In this document: piece by piece, positions 30,084 through 38,998 of the stretch
Layout of the letters: each line of letters begins with the position of its first letter
Numbering within the stretch: position 1 is the first letter of the stretch
NCBI GenBank assembly: GCA_041394905.1
Contig: JAWKHJ010000016.1
Coordinates: forward strand, 74,608-138,607
Length of the DNA: 64,000 bases
Source: RI-231 sp041394905
GTDB lineage: Bacteria; Acidobacteriota; Terriglobia; Bryobacterales; UBA6623
Direction of reading: 5' to 3'
Translations under genes and position numbers: made by a program
The notes under the pieces: generated by a model
What the model was told of the DNA's origin: nothing
Database searches by the model: none
The model's input: the letters and a program-made list of their open reading frames with translations, nothing else

Positions 30084-32177
30084 ATGGCTCGTATCTTAGG
30101 GTTAGCGCTTCTGGCCCTGCTACTCTCCCCTTCCCTGGCGCTCGCCTATGTCGGTCCCGGCGCGGGATTTGCCTTCGTCGGGTCGTTCCTGAGTCTGGCG
30201 GCGGCATTCATCGTCGGTTTCGCCTCGCTGCTAATCTGGCCGTTCCGCGCGCTCTACCGCGTGTTGCGCGGGGCGCAGGGTTACAAGAAGGCGAAGGTCA
30301 AGAAGGTCATCTTCTTGGGCCTGGACGGCCTGGAGCCGACGCTGACGGAGAAATACTTGGCCGAGGGCAAGATGCCCAACTTGGCCAAGCTGCGCGACCA
30401 GGGGCAGTATTCGAAGCTACGTACGACCTTCCCGCCGCTGTCGCCGGTGGCATGGTCGACTTTTGCCACGGGCTCGAACCCGGGCAAGCACCAGATGTTC
30501 GACTTCTTGAACCGCAGCTTCAAGAGCTACATCCCGGAGCTGGCGAGCTCGCACGTGGCGCCGCCCACGCGCACACTCAAAGTCGGCAAGTGGCGTATTC
30601 CGCTGGGCAAGCCGCTGATCGAGAACCGGCGTAAATCGAAGACTTTTTGGTCCATTTTGGGCGAGCACCACGTGGGCTCGACCATCCTGCGCGTGCCGAT
30701 CACATTTCCGCCGGAGAAGTTCGAGGGCAAGCTGCTGTCGGCCATGTGTACGCCGGACTTGCTCGGCACGCAGGGCAGCTTCCAGGAGTTCACGACCAAG
30801 ACGGGCGAGGTGGACTTCGAGGCCGGCTACCGCTTCCCGCTGACGAAGCAGGGCGATGCGTACGCCGGGAAAATCACCGGACCGGAGAACTCCATGGTCG
30901 AGGGCGGCGGGGCGATGACGATCCCGTTCACGCTTACGCCGAACGGCACGCCGGGCCACGCGGTGCTCGACTTGCAGGGCGAGAAGATGCACCTCGAGCC
31001 GGGCCGCAACACGGAGTGGATCCGGTTGACGTTCAAGGCTGGGCCGGGGGTGAAGGTCCACGGCATCGCGCAGTTCCGCATCGTCTCGACCGCGCCGGAC
31101 GTGTCGCTGTATGTGACGCCGATCTCGATCGACCCGGAGTCGCCGGCGCTGCCGATCTCGCATCCGACCTACTACGCGACGTATCTGGCGAAGCTGCTGG
31201 GCGACTATTCGACGCTGGGGCTGGCCGAGGACACCTGGGCGCTGAACGAGCGCGTGATCGACGAGGACGCGTTTCTCGAGCAGGCCTACTCGATCTGCGA
31301 CGAGCGCGAGAAGATGTTCTTCTCGACCCTCGACAAGCACAAGCGCGGGGTGGTGACGTGCGTGTTCGATACCTCCGACCGCGTGCAGCACATGTTCTTC
31401 CGCTACCTGGAGCAGGATCACCCGGCGCACAAGGCAAACGGCAATGGCCTGGTGCGCTATCAGAACGCCATCGAAGACCTCTACAAACGCATGGACGCGA
31501 TCGTCGGAAGGACGCTCGAGTATGTGGATGACGACACGGTATTGTTCGTGCTCTCCGACCACGGTTTCAAGAGCTTCCAGCGCTGGCATCCAGCTCAACA
31601 CCTGGCTGCGCGACAACGGCTACCTGACGGTACGCGAGGAGCAGCCGATCTCGAAAAGGACTCCTACTTGCGGGCGATCGATTGGTCGAAGACGCGGGCG
31701 TACAGTTTTGGATTGGCCGGTATCTATCTCAACATCCGCGGGCGGGAGTCGAAAGGCATAGTGGACCCGAAAGAGGCGCCGGCGCTGATGCAGGAGATCG
31801 CGGAAAAGCTCACCGGCTTGCGCGACGAAGAGCGCGATGCGGTGGCGATTCATCGGGCGTACCCGAAGGGCGCGTGCTACTCGGGGCCCTACCTCCGCGT
31901 GGCGCCAGACATCGTGGTGGGCTACAACGTGGGCTACCGCTCGGCGTGGGACGTGGCGGTGGGCAAGGTAGGCGGACCGTTGTTCGAGGACAACGTGAAG
32001 GCCTGGTCGGGCGACCACTGCGTGGACCCGCCGCTGATCCCCGGCGTGTTGTTCTGCAATCGCAATTTCGCGGCGGAGAACCCGGGGATCGAGGACATGG
32101 GACCGACGTGTCTGAACCTGTTCGGCTTCGAGACGCCCGGGTTCATGGACGGCAAGGATATCGGCGTGACGGTGTGA
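30084..32177 (+). CDS. Alkaline-phosphatase-superfamily phosphodiesterase (AP/NPP type), with internal double indel
   Basis: ATG 30084 begins with a signal/anchor (ILGLALLALLLSPSLALAY), and a second hydrophobic segment runs at residues ~28-60. The soluble domain starts VIFLGLDGLEPTLTEKY and holds the nucleophile region SPVAWSTFATGSNPGKH, DTSDRVQHMFFR and LSDHGFKSFQR, the metal and nucleophile motifs of type I phosphodiesterase/nucleotide pyrophosphatases. 697 residues. Between 31583 and 31665 the frame is wrong: the +1 frame reads GIQLNTWLRDNGYLTV, which fits the family, so one extra base and one missing A (in AAAAGG) compensate each other. Substrate unknown; a role in exported phosphoester or phosphoglycan turnover is possible. 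Confidence 0.8.
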   Translation: MARILGLALLALLLSPSLALAYVGPGAGFAFVGSFLSLAAAFIVGFASLLIWPFRALYRVLRGAQGYKKAKVKKVIFLGLDGLEPTLTEKYLAEGKMPNLAKLRDQGQYSKLRTTFPPLSPVAWSTFATGSNPGKHQMFDFLNRSFKSYIPELASSHVAPPTRTLKVGKWRIPLGKPLIENRRKSKTFWSILGEHHVGSTILRVPITFPPEKFEGKLLSAMCTPDLLGTQGSFQEFTTKTGEVDFEAGYRFPLTKQGDAYAGKITGPENSMVEGGGAMTIPFTLTPNGTPGHAVLDLQGEKMHLEPGRNTEWIRLTFKAGPGVKVHGIAQFRIVSTAPDVSLYVTPISIDPESPALPISHPTYYATYLAKLLGDYSTLGLAEDTWALNERVIDEDAFLEQAYSICDEREKMFFSTLDKHKRGVVTCVFDTSDRVQHMFFRYLEQDHPAHKANGNGLVRYQNAIEDLYKRMDAIVGRTLEYVDDDTVLFVLSDHGFKSFQRWHPAQHLAARQRLPDGTRGAADLEKDSYLRAIDWSKTRAYSFGLAGIYLNIRGRESKGIVDPKEAPALMQEIAEKLTGLRDEERDAVAIHRAYPKGACYSGPYLRVAPDIVVGYNVGYRSAWDVAVGKVGGPLFEDNVKAWSGDHCVDPPLIPGVLFCNRNFAAENPGIEDMGPTCLNLFGFETPGFMDGKDIGVTV

Positions 32178-32214
32178 GGTCGGCGGAGCACCGACGGCGC
32201 CGCAAGATCGTGGC

Positions 32215-32232
32215 GCAACCGGCCACGGTTGC
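32215..32232 (+). terminator. Hairpin downstream of phosphodiesterase gene
   Basis: GCAACCG-GCCA-CGGTTGC is a perfect 7-bp stem 38 nt after the 32177 stop and before the convergent HicB-like gene. It has no T-tract, so terminator function is only suggested. Confidence 0.35.
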
Positions 32233-32255
32233 CTAGCGGCTTACGCCACGAACGG

Positions 32256-32477
32256 CTAGAACTCCGCGATGGAGAAGCGCCCGAAGTAGAGCGAGGCAAG
32301 CAGCAAAAACTCTTCGCTCTCGCCGCGTTTAGCCAAGTAGGCGCGGATGGCGTTTTCGATGCCGGTCATCGCATCGGAGAGCGTTTCCGCCTCCGTTCCC
32401 ACCGGAAACTCGACGCACTCGGCGAGGTATCCGCCGTTTTGGCGCCGGACGAGCGCCTGAAAGACTCGTGGGGACAT
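32256..32477 (-). CDS. HicB-like small protein without a HicA partner
   Basis: 73 residues. FQALVRRQNGGYLAECVEF followed by GTEAETLSDAMTGIENAIRAYL is the partial RNase-H-like fold of HicB antitoxins (strand, Cys/Glu strand end, then helix). The C-terminal DNA-binding domain found in full HicB proteins is absent. No hicA-type gene lies next to it: Maf is divergent and the phosphodiesterase is convergent. Many genomes carry such solitary HicB-fold proteins with unknown roles, so I do not call a toxin-antitoxin system. Confidence 0.6.
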   Translation of the reverse strand: MSPRVFQALVRRQNGGYLAECVEFPVGTEAETLSDAMTGIENAIRAYLAKRGESEEFLLLASLYFGRFSIAEF

Positions 32478-32552
32478 GCAGCGGGCTCAACCTGAGGGTA
32501 GGCAGCGCCGCCGGGCGGTGTCAATCGGGCTGGTCAGGCAGAATTGAGGGAG

Positions 32553-33128
32553 ATGCCTTCGCTCCAACTCGTACTCGCCTCCGGCTCGCCGCGACGCCGT
32601 GAACTGCTGACCGCGGCGGGGATTCCCTTCACCGTTCGACCGGCTTCGATCGACGAAACGCAGCGCCCAGGCGAGACGCCGGCGGACTACGTGGTGCGCT
32701 TGGCCGGAGAGAAGGCGCGGGCCGCGTGGCGGCCGGGCGAGGCGACGCTCGGAGCCGATACGACTGTGGTACTCGACGGCGAGACGCTGGGTAAGCCCGA
32801 GGACGAGGCGGACGCAGCGCGCATGATGGAGCGGCTGGCCGGCCGTGCGCATGAGGTGCTCACGGGCTACTGTGTGTTCGACGGCGAGCGGGCGCGCACG
32901 GGCTACGTGACCACTCGTGTCGTGTTCGGACCGATGCAGGCGGAAGAGATTGCCGCCTATGCGGCTTCAGGCGAGCCGCTCGACAAGGCCGGAGGATACG
33001 GCATTCAGGGTTTGGCGTCGAAGTTCGTGGAGCGAGTGGAGGGCTGCTACTTCAACGTGGTGGGGCTGCCGGTGTCGCGGGTATATGCGGAGTTGCAGCA
33101 GGCGTTGCGCGAGACCCACGGGCGCTGA
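32553..33128 (+). CDS. maf: Maf-family nucleotide pyrophosphatase
   Basis: 191 residues from ATG 32553 (a TTG at 32544 is an alternative). It shows the Maf signature LASGSPRRRELL at the N-terminus, GADTTVVLDGETLGKP near 65-80 and DKAGGYGIQG near 145, with FVERVEGCYFNVVGLP. Maf proteins hydrolyse dTTP/UTP or modified nucleotides to monophosphate and pyrophosphate, as house-cleaning enzymes and division inhibitors. Its 3' end overlaps by 77 nt the convergent site-2 protease gene. The frame is clean. Confidence 0.9.
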   Translation: MPSLQLVLASGSPRRRELLTAAGIPFTVRPASIDETQRPGETPADYVVRLAGEKARAAWRPGEATLGADTTVVLDGETLGKPEDEADAARMMERLAGRAHEVLTGYCVFDGERARTGYVTTRVVFGPMQAEEIAAYAASGEPLDKAGGYGIQGLASKFVERVEGCYFNVVGLPVSRVYAELQQALRETHGR

Positions 33129-34179
33129 GGGCTTGATGCAGGCTTAGTAGGCGCAGGTTGTCGCGCGTGAACAGACCTTCTAGGCGGCCGTTGCGTAACA
33201 CGGGCAGCGCACGGCGGGGCCCGCTCTGCCTTGTGGAAAGCGTCCTCCAGGCTGTCGTCGTGCCGCAACGCCTTCGACATCGCGCTGCATGAGCTCCGCT
33301 ACGAGTGCGTCACCGCCCCTCGAAGCTAGTCCTTGGATGATCGCTTCGCGCGAGATCATGCCGCAGACGACGCCATTCTCATCGAGCACGGGTAATCGCG
33401 TTGCGCCGCGACGAGACTGAGCTGCGCCACTTGGGCGACAGGTCGTCCTGGTGGACGGCGTAAACCTCGCGCACGGCCACGCGATCAACCGTAGCGCCCG
33501 CAAGCACGGATTCCGCGCCGGCCATGGCGGCTTCCTGCGTGGCGCCCATCCAGACGAAAGCCGCGATGAGGACGAGGAAGGGGTTCACCATCAAGCCGAT
33601 GATGGCGAACATGGCCGCCATGGCTTGTCCGACTTTGGCCGCAACTTGGGTTCCGCGGACCCAGCCCATCCGCGTCGCAAGAAGAGCGCGCAAGACGCGA
33701 CCGCCATCCATGGGGAAGGCCGGGAGCATGTTGAACAGCACCAGGAAGATGTTGACGATCATCAAACGCTCGGCGATCGGCCCGCGATCGCGTTCCTACC
33801 GTAACGCCGTGGAAGCCGCCCACAGAAACATGCCGAAGCCCAGCACGGCAGCGATCACGACATTCACGGCCGGACCGGCCAGCGCAACGGCGAGCTCTTG
33901 AATGGGCTCTTTTGGCATTCGCTCCAGCCGCGCCACGCCTCCGATGGGCAGCAGCGTGATGTCGCGTGTCTTGATGCCGAAGCGTAACGCCATCAGCGCG
34001 TGGCCCAGCTCATGGAGAACGATGCAGCCGAAGATGGCCAGGATGAACACCACCTGGTCGACCATCCCCGACACGCTCTTCGCCTGCATCCAGCCGGCGT
34101 AAGCCGCCCAAATGACAATCAAAAACGACGCGTGAACGAAGATCTGGATCCCGCGGACGCGACCGATTTTCAGGACCAA
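33052..34179 (-). CDS. Site-2 protease (M50) with C-terminal CBS domains (frameshifted)
   Basis: Starts at ATG 34179 (MVLKIGRVRGIQIFVH). TM1 is followed by the zinc motif LHELGHALMA and GGVARLERMP. After an indel near 33800 the second motif appears as MLPAFPMDGGRVLRALL, with further TM segments. After another near 33430 a CBS pair follows (PVLDENGVVCGMISREAII, DDSLEDAFHKAE, ALPVLRNGRLEGLFTRDNL), and the last frame stops at 33052. M50 proteases of this SpoIVFB-like/CBS type cleave transmembrane substrates and the CBS pair senses adenine nucleotides. About 370 residues after repair is the normal length. The 77-nt overlap with maf depends on the last frame being right. Confidence 0.75.
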
Positions 34180-34275
34180 GGCATTCTGAGTATTCGATGA
34201 CCGCCGGGCTCGATACGTTTCGGAAAAACACAGTGTTGCCCGGGCCGGCCCGCGTGGTGCACACTCAGGGGCGCC

Positions 34276-35894
34276 ATGCGCAAAGGAATCGTTGCAAGCG
34301 CGCTGTTGAGTGTAGGGCTGGCCGCCGCCTGGGCGCTGGTAGCAGGGGCGTCGCCCGCTCCGGATCCGCCGGATTGGCGCTCGCAGCGCACGTTCGAGGC
34401 GATGGTTCCGATGCGCGACGGCGTGCGGCTTTCAACCCTGGTAAACTGCCCGCCGAAGGAGAAGGCCCTTGGCCGGCGATCGTGCAGCGCACGCCCTACG
34501 ACAAGAACCGCGGCGCGGGGGCCGGAGACGGCCACACCAAGCGCGGCTATGCATATGTCGTCCAGGACGTGCGCGGGCTGTTCGCGAGCGAGGGCGAGTA
34601 CCGCGCCTTCGAGGATGATCAAGCGGACGGTTACGACACGGTGGAATGGATTGCAGCGCAGCCTGGAGCGACGGAAAAATCGGCGCGACAGGCGGCTCGG
34701 CAGGGGGCATCACCGCCACGCAATCCGTCATGAGCCGGCCTCCGCACCTCACCTGCGCCTACGTGACGGTCTCGCACGGCAGCAGCTACCGTTACGCCAA
34801 CTACTCGGGCGGGGTGTTCTTCCAGGCAATGGTCGAAGGCTGGATGAAGGGCCGCGGCGTCGAGCCTTCACCCGATCCGCGTCCGCTAATGAGCCGCTAT
34901 GGCGAACCGGAGCGCAAGCTGGACATTCGGACCTACGCGGACCAGATCGAGATCCCGATGTACAACGTGGGCGGCTGGTTCGACATCTTTTCCCAGGGCA
35001 ACATCGACGCCTTCACGCTGCTGAAGCACAACGGCAAGCAAAAGCTCGTGATGGGGCCCTTCGGGCACGGGCAGTTGGGCGGCGATCTGCGCTTTCCAGA
35101 TCGCGGAGAGGACCGGCGCGCGGGCGATCAGGCGCGCTTCTTCGACTATTGGCTCAAGGGCGTGGACGACGAGATTCTCCAGGAGCCGGCCGTGCACTAC
35201 TACGTCATGGGCGACGGCATGAACGGCGGCAGAGGCCCGGGCAACGAGTGGCGCACTGCCGAGTCGTGGCCGCCGCCATCGAAGCCCACACGCTACTACT
35301 TGCAGCCCAAGGGTGGCTTAGGAACGGCGAAGCCCGACGAGGCGGGGACGGACGCCTATGTCTACGACCCGAACGACCCGTCCCGACCATCGGCGGCCCG
35401 AACCTGAACATCGCCAAGGGTCCGATGGACCAGCGGTAGACGCGCAACCGCCAGGACGTGTTGCGCTGCCGACCGCGCCGCTCGTAGCGCCGGTCGAGGT
35501 GGTTGGGCAGGTGAAGGCCGAGCTGTGGGTCTCGACCGACGCTGAGGACACGGACTTCATCGTGAAGCTGGTGGACGTTCACCCCGACGGCTACGAAGCG
35601 GTCCTACTCGACCAACCGTTGCGGCTGCGCTACCGCGAGGGGATCGACCGTTGGGCGAAAGTGAAGCCGGGCGAGACGTACCCGATCGAGGTTGACTTGT
35701 GGTCGACAGCGCAAGTTTTCGCGCCCGGGCACCGCATCCAAGTGCAGGTGACCAGCAGCGATGCGCCACGCTTCGAGCGCCACACCAACACCTGGCTGCC
35801 GCTCGCGAGCTACGACCAGGCCGTGAAGGCGCGCAACACCGTCTATCGGTCCAAGGCCAAGCCCTCGGCGATCGTACTGCCGGTGTCGCGATAG
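34276..35894 (+). CDS. CocE/NonD-family hydrolase (X-Pro dipeptidyl-peptidase S15 type; frameshifted)
   Basis: ATG 34276 begins with a signal peptide (IVASALLSVGLAAAWALVAGA), then FEAMVPMRDGVRLSTLV. Indels near 34440, 34665 and 35385-35420 shift the frame. The pieces in order are RTPYDKNRG, YVVQDVRGLFASEGEY, GGSAGGITATQSVMS (nucleophile Ser in G-x-S-x-G), VGGWFDIFSQG, MGPFGHGQLGG (catalytic-region His) and a C-terminal jelly roll (ELWVSTDAEDTDFIVKLVDV, GHRIQVQVTSSDAPRFERH). This is the S15/CocE fold with its beta-sandwich cap. Members hydrolyse esters, acyl-amino acids or X-Pro peptides. The substrate cannot be assigned. About 540 residues, periplasmic. Confidence 0.8.
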
Positions 35895-36008
35895 ACATCT
35901 CGGACGGCTCGGGCGCTGTGATACGCTTTGGGCTCCGGCGGCTGGTGCGCCAAAGCCTCGCGTCTGTCGATACCCCACGTCCGGAAAAACCCGAGAAGGA
36001 GAAGAAGA

Positions 36009-37432
36009 ATGAGCGTCCAAAGGACACCCGCCGAGGTCATGAAATTCGCCAAGGAGAACGACGCGCAGATTCTAGACCTGCGCTTTGCCGATCTCCCAGG
36101 CCTGTGGCAGCACGTCTCCTACCCCATCGGCGAGCTCAGCGAAGAGAAGTTCGAGGAGGGTTTCGGATTCGACGGTTCCTCGATCCGCGGCTGGCAGGCG
36201 ATTTCCGAGTCAGACATGCTGATCATGCCGGACTCGAACAGCGTCTTCATGGACCCGTTCACGGACGCGCCGACGCTTGTGATCACCTGTAACGTGGTCG
36301 ACCCGATCACGAAGCAGCACTACGAGCGCGATCCGCGCTGGATCGCCCAAAAGGCCGAGAAGTACTTGCAGTACACAGGCATTGGCGACACGGCATTCTT
36401 CGGGGCTGAGGCCGAGTTTTTCATCTTCGACAACATCCGCTTCGACTCGGCGCCGAACTACGGGTTCTACTTCATCGACTCGGAGGAAGGCCGCTGGAAC
36501 TCCGGGCGCGAGCAGCACAACCTTGGGTATCGCCCACGCTACAAGGAAGGCTACTTCCCTGTCCCGCCGACCGATCACCACATGAACATCCGCACCGAGA
36601 TGGTGCAGATCATGGAGGAGTGCGGTCTCCACATCGAGTGCCATCACCACGAAGTGGCGACGGGCGGCCAGTGCGAGATCGACCAGCGCTTCGACACGCT
36701 GGTGAACTCGGCTGACAACATGATGCTCTACAAGTACATCGTGCGCAACGTGGCGTTCAGCCATGGCCGCACGGTGACGTTCATGCCCAAACCGCTGTGG
36801 AACGACAACGGCAGCGGCATGCACACGCATCAGTCGATTTGGAAGGACGACGAGCCGCTGTTCGCCGGCGACCAGTACGCGGGCATGTCCGAGGCGGCGC
36901 TCTATTACATCGGCGGGCTGCTGAAGCATTCGGCGGCGCTGGCCGCGTTCTGCGCGCCCACGACGAACTCCTACAAGCGCCTAGTGCCGGGATTCGAGGC
37001 TGCCGGTCAACCTGGCCTACTCGCGGCGCAACCGCTCGGCGGCGTGCCGCATCCCGATGTACTCGGCGAGCCCGAAGGCGAAGCGCGTGGAGCTGCGCTA
37101 CCCGGATCCGTCGGCGAACCCGTACCTGGCGTTCTCGGCCATGCTGATGGCGGGACTCGACGGCATCCAGAACAAGATCGACCCGGGCGAGCCGCTGGAC
37201 AAGGACATCTACGACCTGTCGCCCGAAGAGCTGCGCGCGGTGCCGGCGCTGCCCTATTCACTCGAAGGCTGCCTCGAGGCGCTGGAGGACGATCACGACT
37301 TCCCGACGCGCAACGACGTGTTCACCGAGGAGCTCATCCACAGCTACATCTCCTACAAGATGGAGGCTGAGGTGAAGGCCGCGCGGGCAACGGCCGCATC
37401 CGCACGAGTTTTCGCTGTACTTCGATATCTAG
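36009..37432 (+). CDS. glnA: Glutamine synthetase type I (frameshifted)
   Basis: The start at ATG 36009 has a strong purine-rich ribosome site just upstream. The beta-grasp domain carries FGFDGSSIRGW; the catalytic barrel has GAEAEFFIFD, NMMLYKYIVRNVA, KPLWNDNGSGMHTHQSIW and KRLVPGFEA. An indel at ~37003 changes frame, after which LRYPDPSANPYLAFSAMLMAG and DIYDLSPEEL follow; the Tyr in that last segment matches the adenylylation site. A second indel near 37385 precedes the family ending RPHPHEFSLYFDI and TAG 37430-37432. 474 residues, normal GSI-beta length. It makes glutamine from glutamate, ammonia and ATP. A near-perfect terminator follows. Confidence 0.95.
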
Positions 37433-37458
37433 AGGCCAGCCGAAGAAACGCAACCGAG

Positions 37459-37488
37459 CCCCGGCGGCGACGCCGGGGTTCTTGTTTT
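37459..37488 (+). terminator. Rho-independent terminator of glnA
   Basis: CCCCGGCG-GCGA-CGCCGGGG (37459-37478) is a perfect 8-bp GC stem with a GCGA (GNRA) tetraloop, followed by the T-rich TTCTTGTTTT. It lies 27 nt after the glnA stop. Textbook intrinsic terminator. Confidence 0.85.
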
Positions 37489-37587
37489 AGTCGCGTCGCA
37501 TACCGCAGCTGTCGCCGCTGCGGCTCTATTGCAGGTCGGACAGCTCCGTTACTGAAATCGCCGGTTAGACTAGAAGCTGGATCGAGA

Positions 37588-38888
37588 ATGTCGGAGCGGC
37601 GCACATTCTTCGTAGAAAACTTCGGCTGCCGGGCCACGCAGGCGGACGGTGTTGCGGTTGCGGCGGATCTGCGTTCGCGTGGTCTGGCGAAAGTGCAGAC
37701 CGTGAAGCGGCTGATGTGGTGGTGGTCAACACCTGTACGGTGACGGTCGAGGCTGACCGCGACGCTCGCCAGACGATCAACCGCATCCATCGCGAGAACC
37801 CGGACGCGGAGATACTGGTGACCGGCTGCTATGCGCAACGCCGGCCCGAAGACCTTTCCGCCCTACCCGGAGTGCGCTGGGTTGTCGGGAATTCGCACAA
37901 GACCGAAATCGGGGAGTTGGTGCAGCCCACGCCCTTGGTCGGTATCGCCAATGCGCACGCGGATTATCACGGCGCGGTGCTGTTGGGTGACATCTACCAA
38001 CAGCGCGCGCTGTTGACTGCTCCGATTCTCGACGCAGGCCAAGATCGTTCGCGGCCGAATCTGAAGATCCAGGACGGCTGCAATAACCTCTGCACGTTCT
38101 GCATTATTCCGTCGGTGCGCGGCTACAGCCGCAGCGCGACCGCGGAGTACGTGCTCGAACAGATTCGCGGGTTGCAGGACGAGTATCCGGAAATTGTGCT
38201 GACGGGCATCAACCTAGGCCGCTGGGGGCGAGACCTCGACGGGCGTCCCCGCTTCCACCAGTTGCTCGAGCGCATCTTGGCCGAGACGCAGGTGCGGAAA
38301 CTGCGCATTAGCTCGGTTGAGCCGATGGACTGGAGCGACGAGTTGCTGCGCCTCGTCGCGAGCGAACCGCGCATCTGCAAGCACATCCACATCCCACTGC
38401 AGTCTGCGTCGGATACGGTGCTCAAGCGCATGCGCCGGCGCTACCGCGCGCGGCACTACGCCAGCCGCATCGAGCAAGCCCGCGAACGCATGCCGCACGC
38501 TTCGATCGGCGCGGACGTGATGGTCGGCTTCCCCGGCGAAACCGAGGCCGAGTTCGAGCAGACGCGGCGGTTTATCGAGGAAGCGCCGTTCACGTACCTG
38601 CACGTCTTCACGTATTCGGCGCGCGAGGGGACGCCGGCGGCGTCCGAGCCGGACCAGATCCCGAAGAAGGTGAAGAAAGAACGCAATCGCGTGCTGCGGG
38701 AACTGATCGACAAAAAGCACGCGGCGTTCCGGGCGTCGCTGGTCGGGCAGGAATTCGATGCGGTCACGCTCGACCGTGGCGCGCTGACGGACAATTTCCT
38801 CCACGTGCGGCTTCAAGGCGAGCCGATTCCGGCGGCAAAGCTGGTGCGGGTGAAGCTGGGCGCGGACGGGGCGGCTTCCCTAACCTAG
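37588..38888 (+). CDS. mtaB: MtaB-family tRNA methylthiotransferase (frameshifted)
   Basis: ATG 37588 begins MSERRTFFVENFGCRATQAD; an indel near 37700 shifts to the frame reading VVVVNTCTVT. The three N-terminal cluster Cys lie in NFGCRA, NTCTVT and TGCYAQ. The radical-SAM core is DGCNNLCTFCIIPSVRG (C-x3-C-x2-C), followed by LTGINLGRWGRD, SSVEPMDW, HIPLQSASDTVLKRM and a TRAM-like C-terminus. MtaB inserts the methylthio group of ms2t6A37 in tRNA. About 433 residues after repair. The TAG stop lies inside the CCTAG edge of a palindromic repeat. Confidence 0.9.
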
Positions 38889-38915
38889 CCCCGGCCGCGA
38901 GGCCGGGGTCCGGCA
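38884..38915. repeat. REP-like palindromic element, copy B
   Basis: CCTAG, then hairpin CCCCGGCC-GCGA-GGCCGGGG (38889-38908), then TCCGGCA. Read on the minus strand it is TGCCGGACCCC-hairpin-GGGGCTAGG, the same order as copies A and C. It includes the mtaB stop codon and probably terminates mtaB. Confidence 0.55.
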
Positions 38916-38961
38916 GGGCTCTGCGAGCGCATTTTCGCGACCTTACACGACCAAGCCTTCT

Positions 38962-38991
38962 TGCCGGACCCCAGGCTCGCGCCTGGGGCTA
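38962..38991. repeat. REP-like palindromic element, copy C
   Basis: TGCCGGACCCC (38962-38972), hairpin CCCCAGGC-TCGC-GCCTGGGG (38969-38988), then CTA. Its TGCCGGACCCC is the exact reverse complement of GGGGTCCGGCA in copy B (38905-38915), so the pair can also form an 11-bp stem with a 46-nt loop. It probably terminates the convergent DUF1501 gene, which ends at 38999. Confidence 0.55.
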
Positions 38992-38998
38992 TGTGGGT

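Noticed and set aside
32256..32477. HicAB toxin-antitoxin system
   Set aside because: Only a HicB-like fold is present; no HicA-type toxin gene lies on either side.
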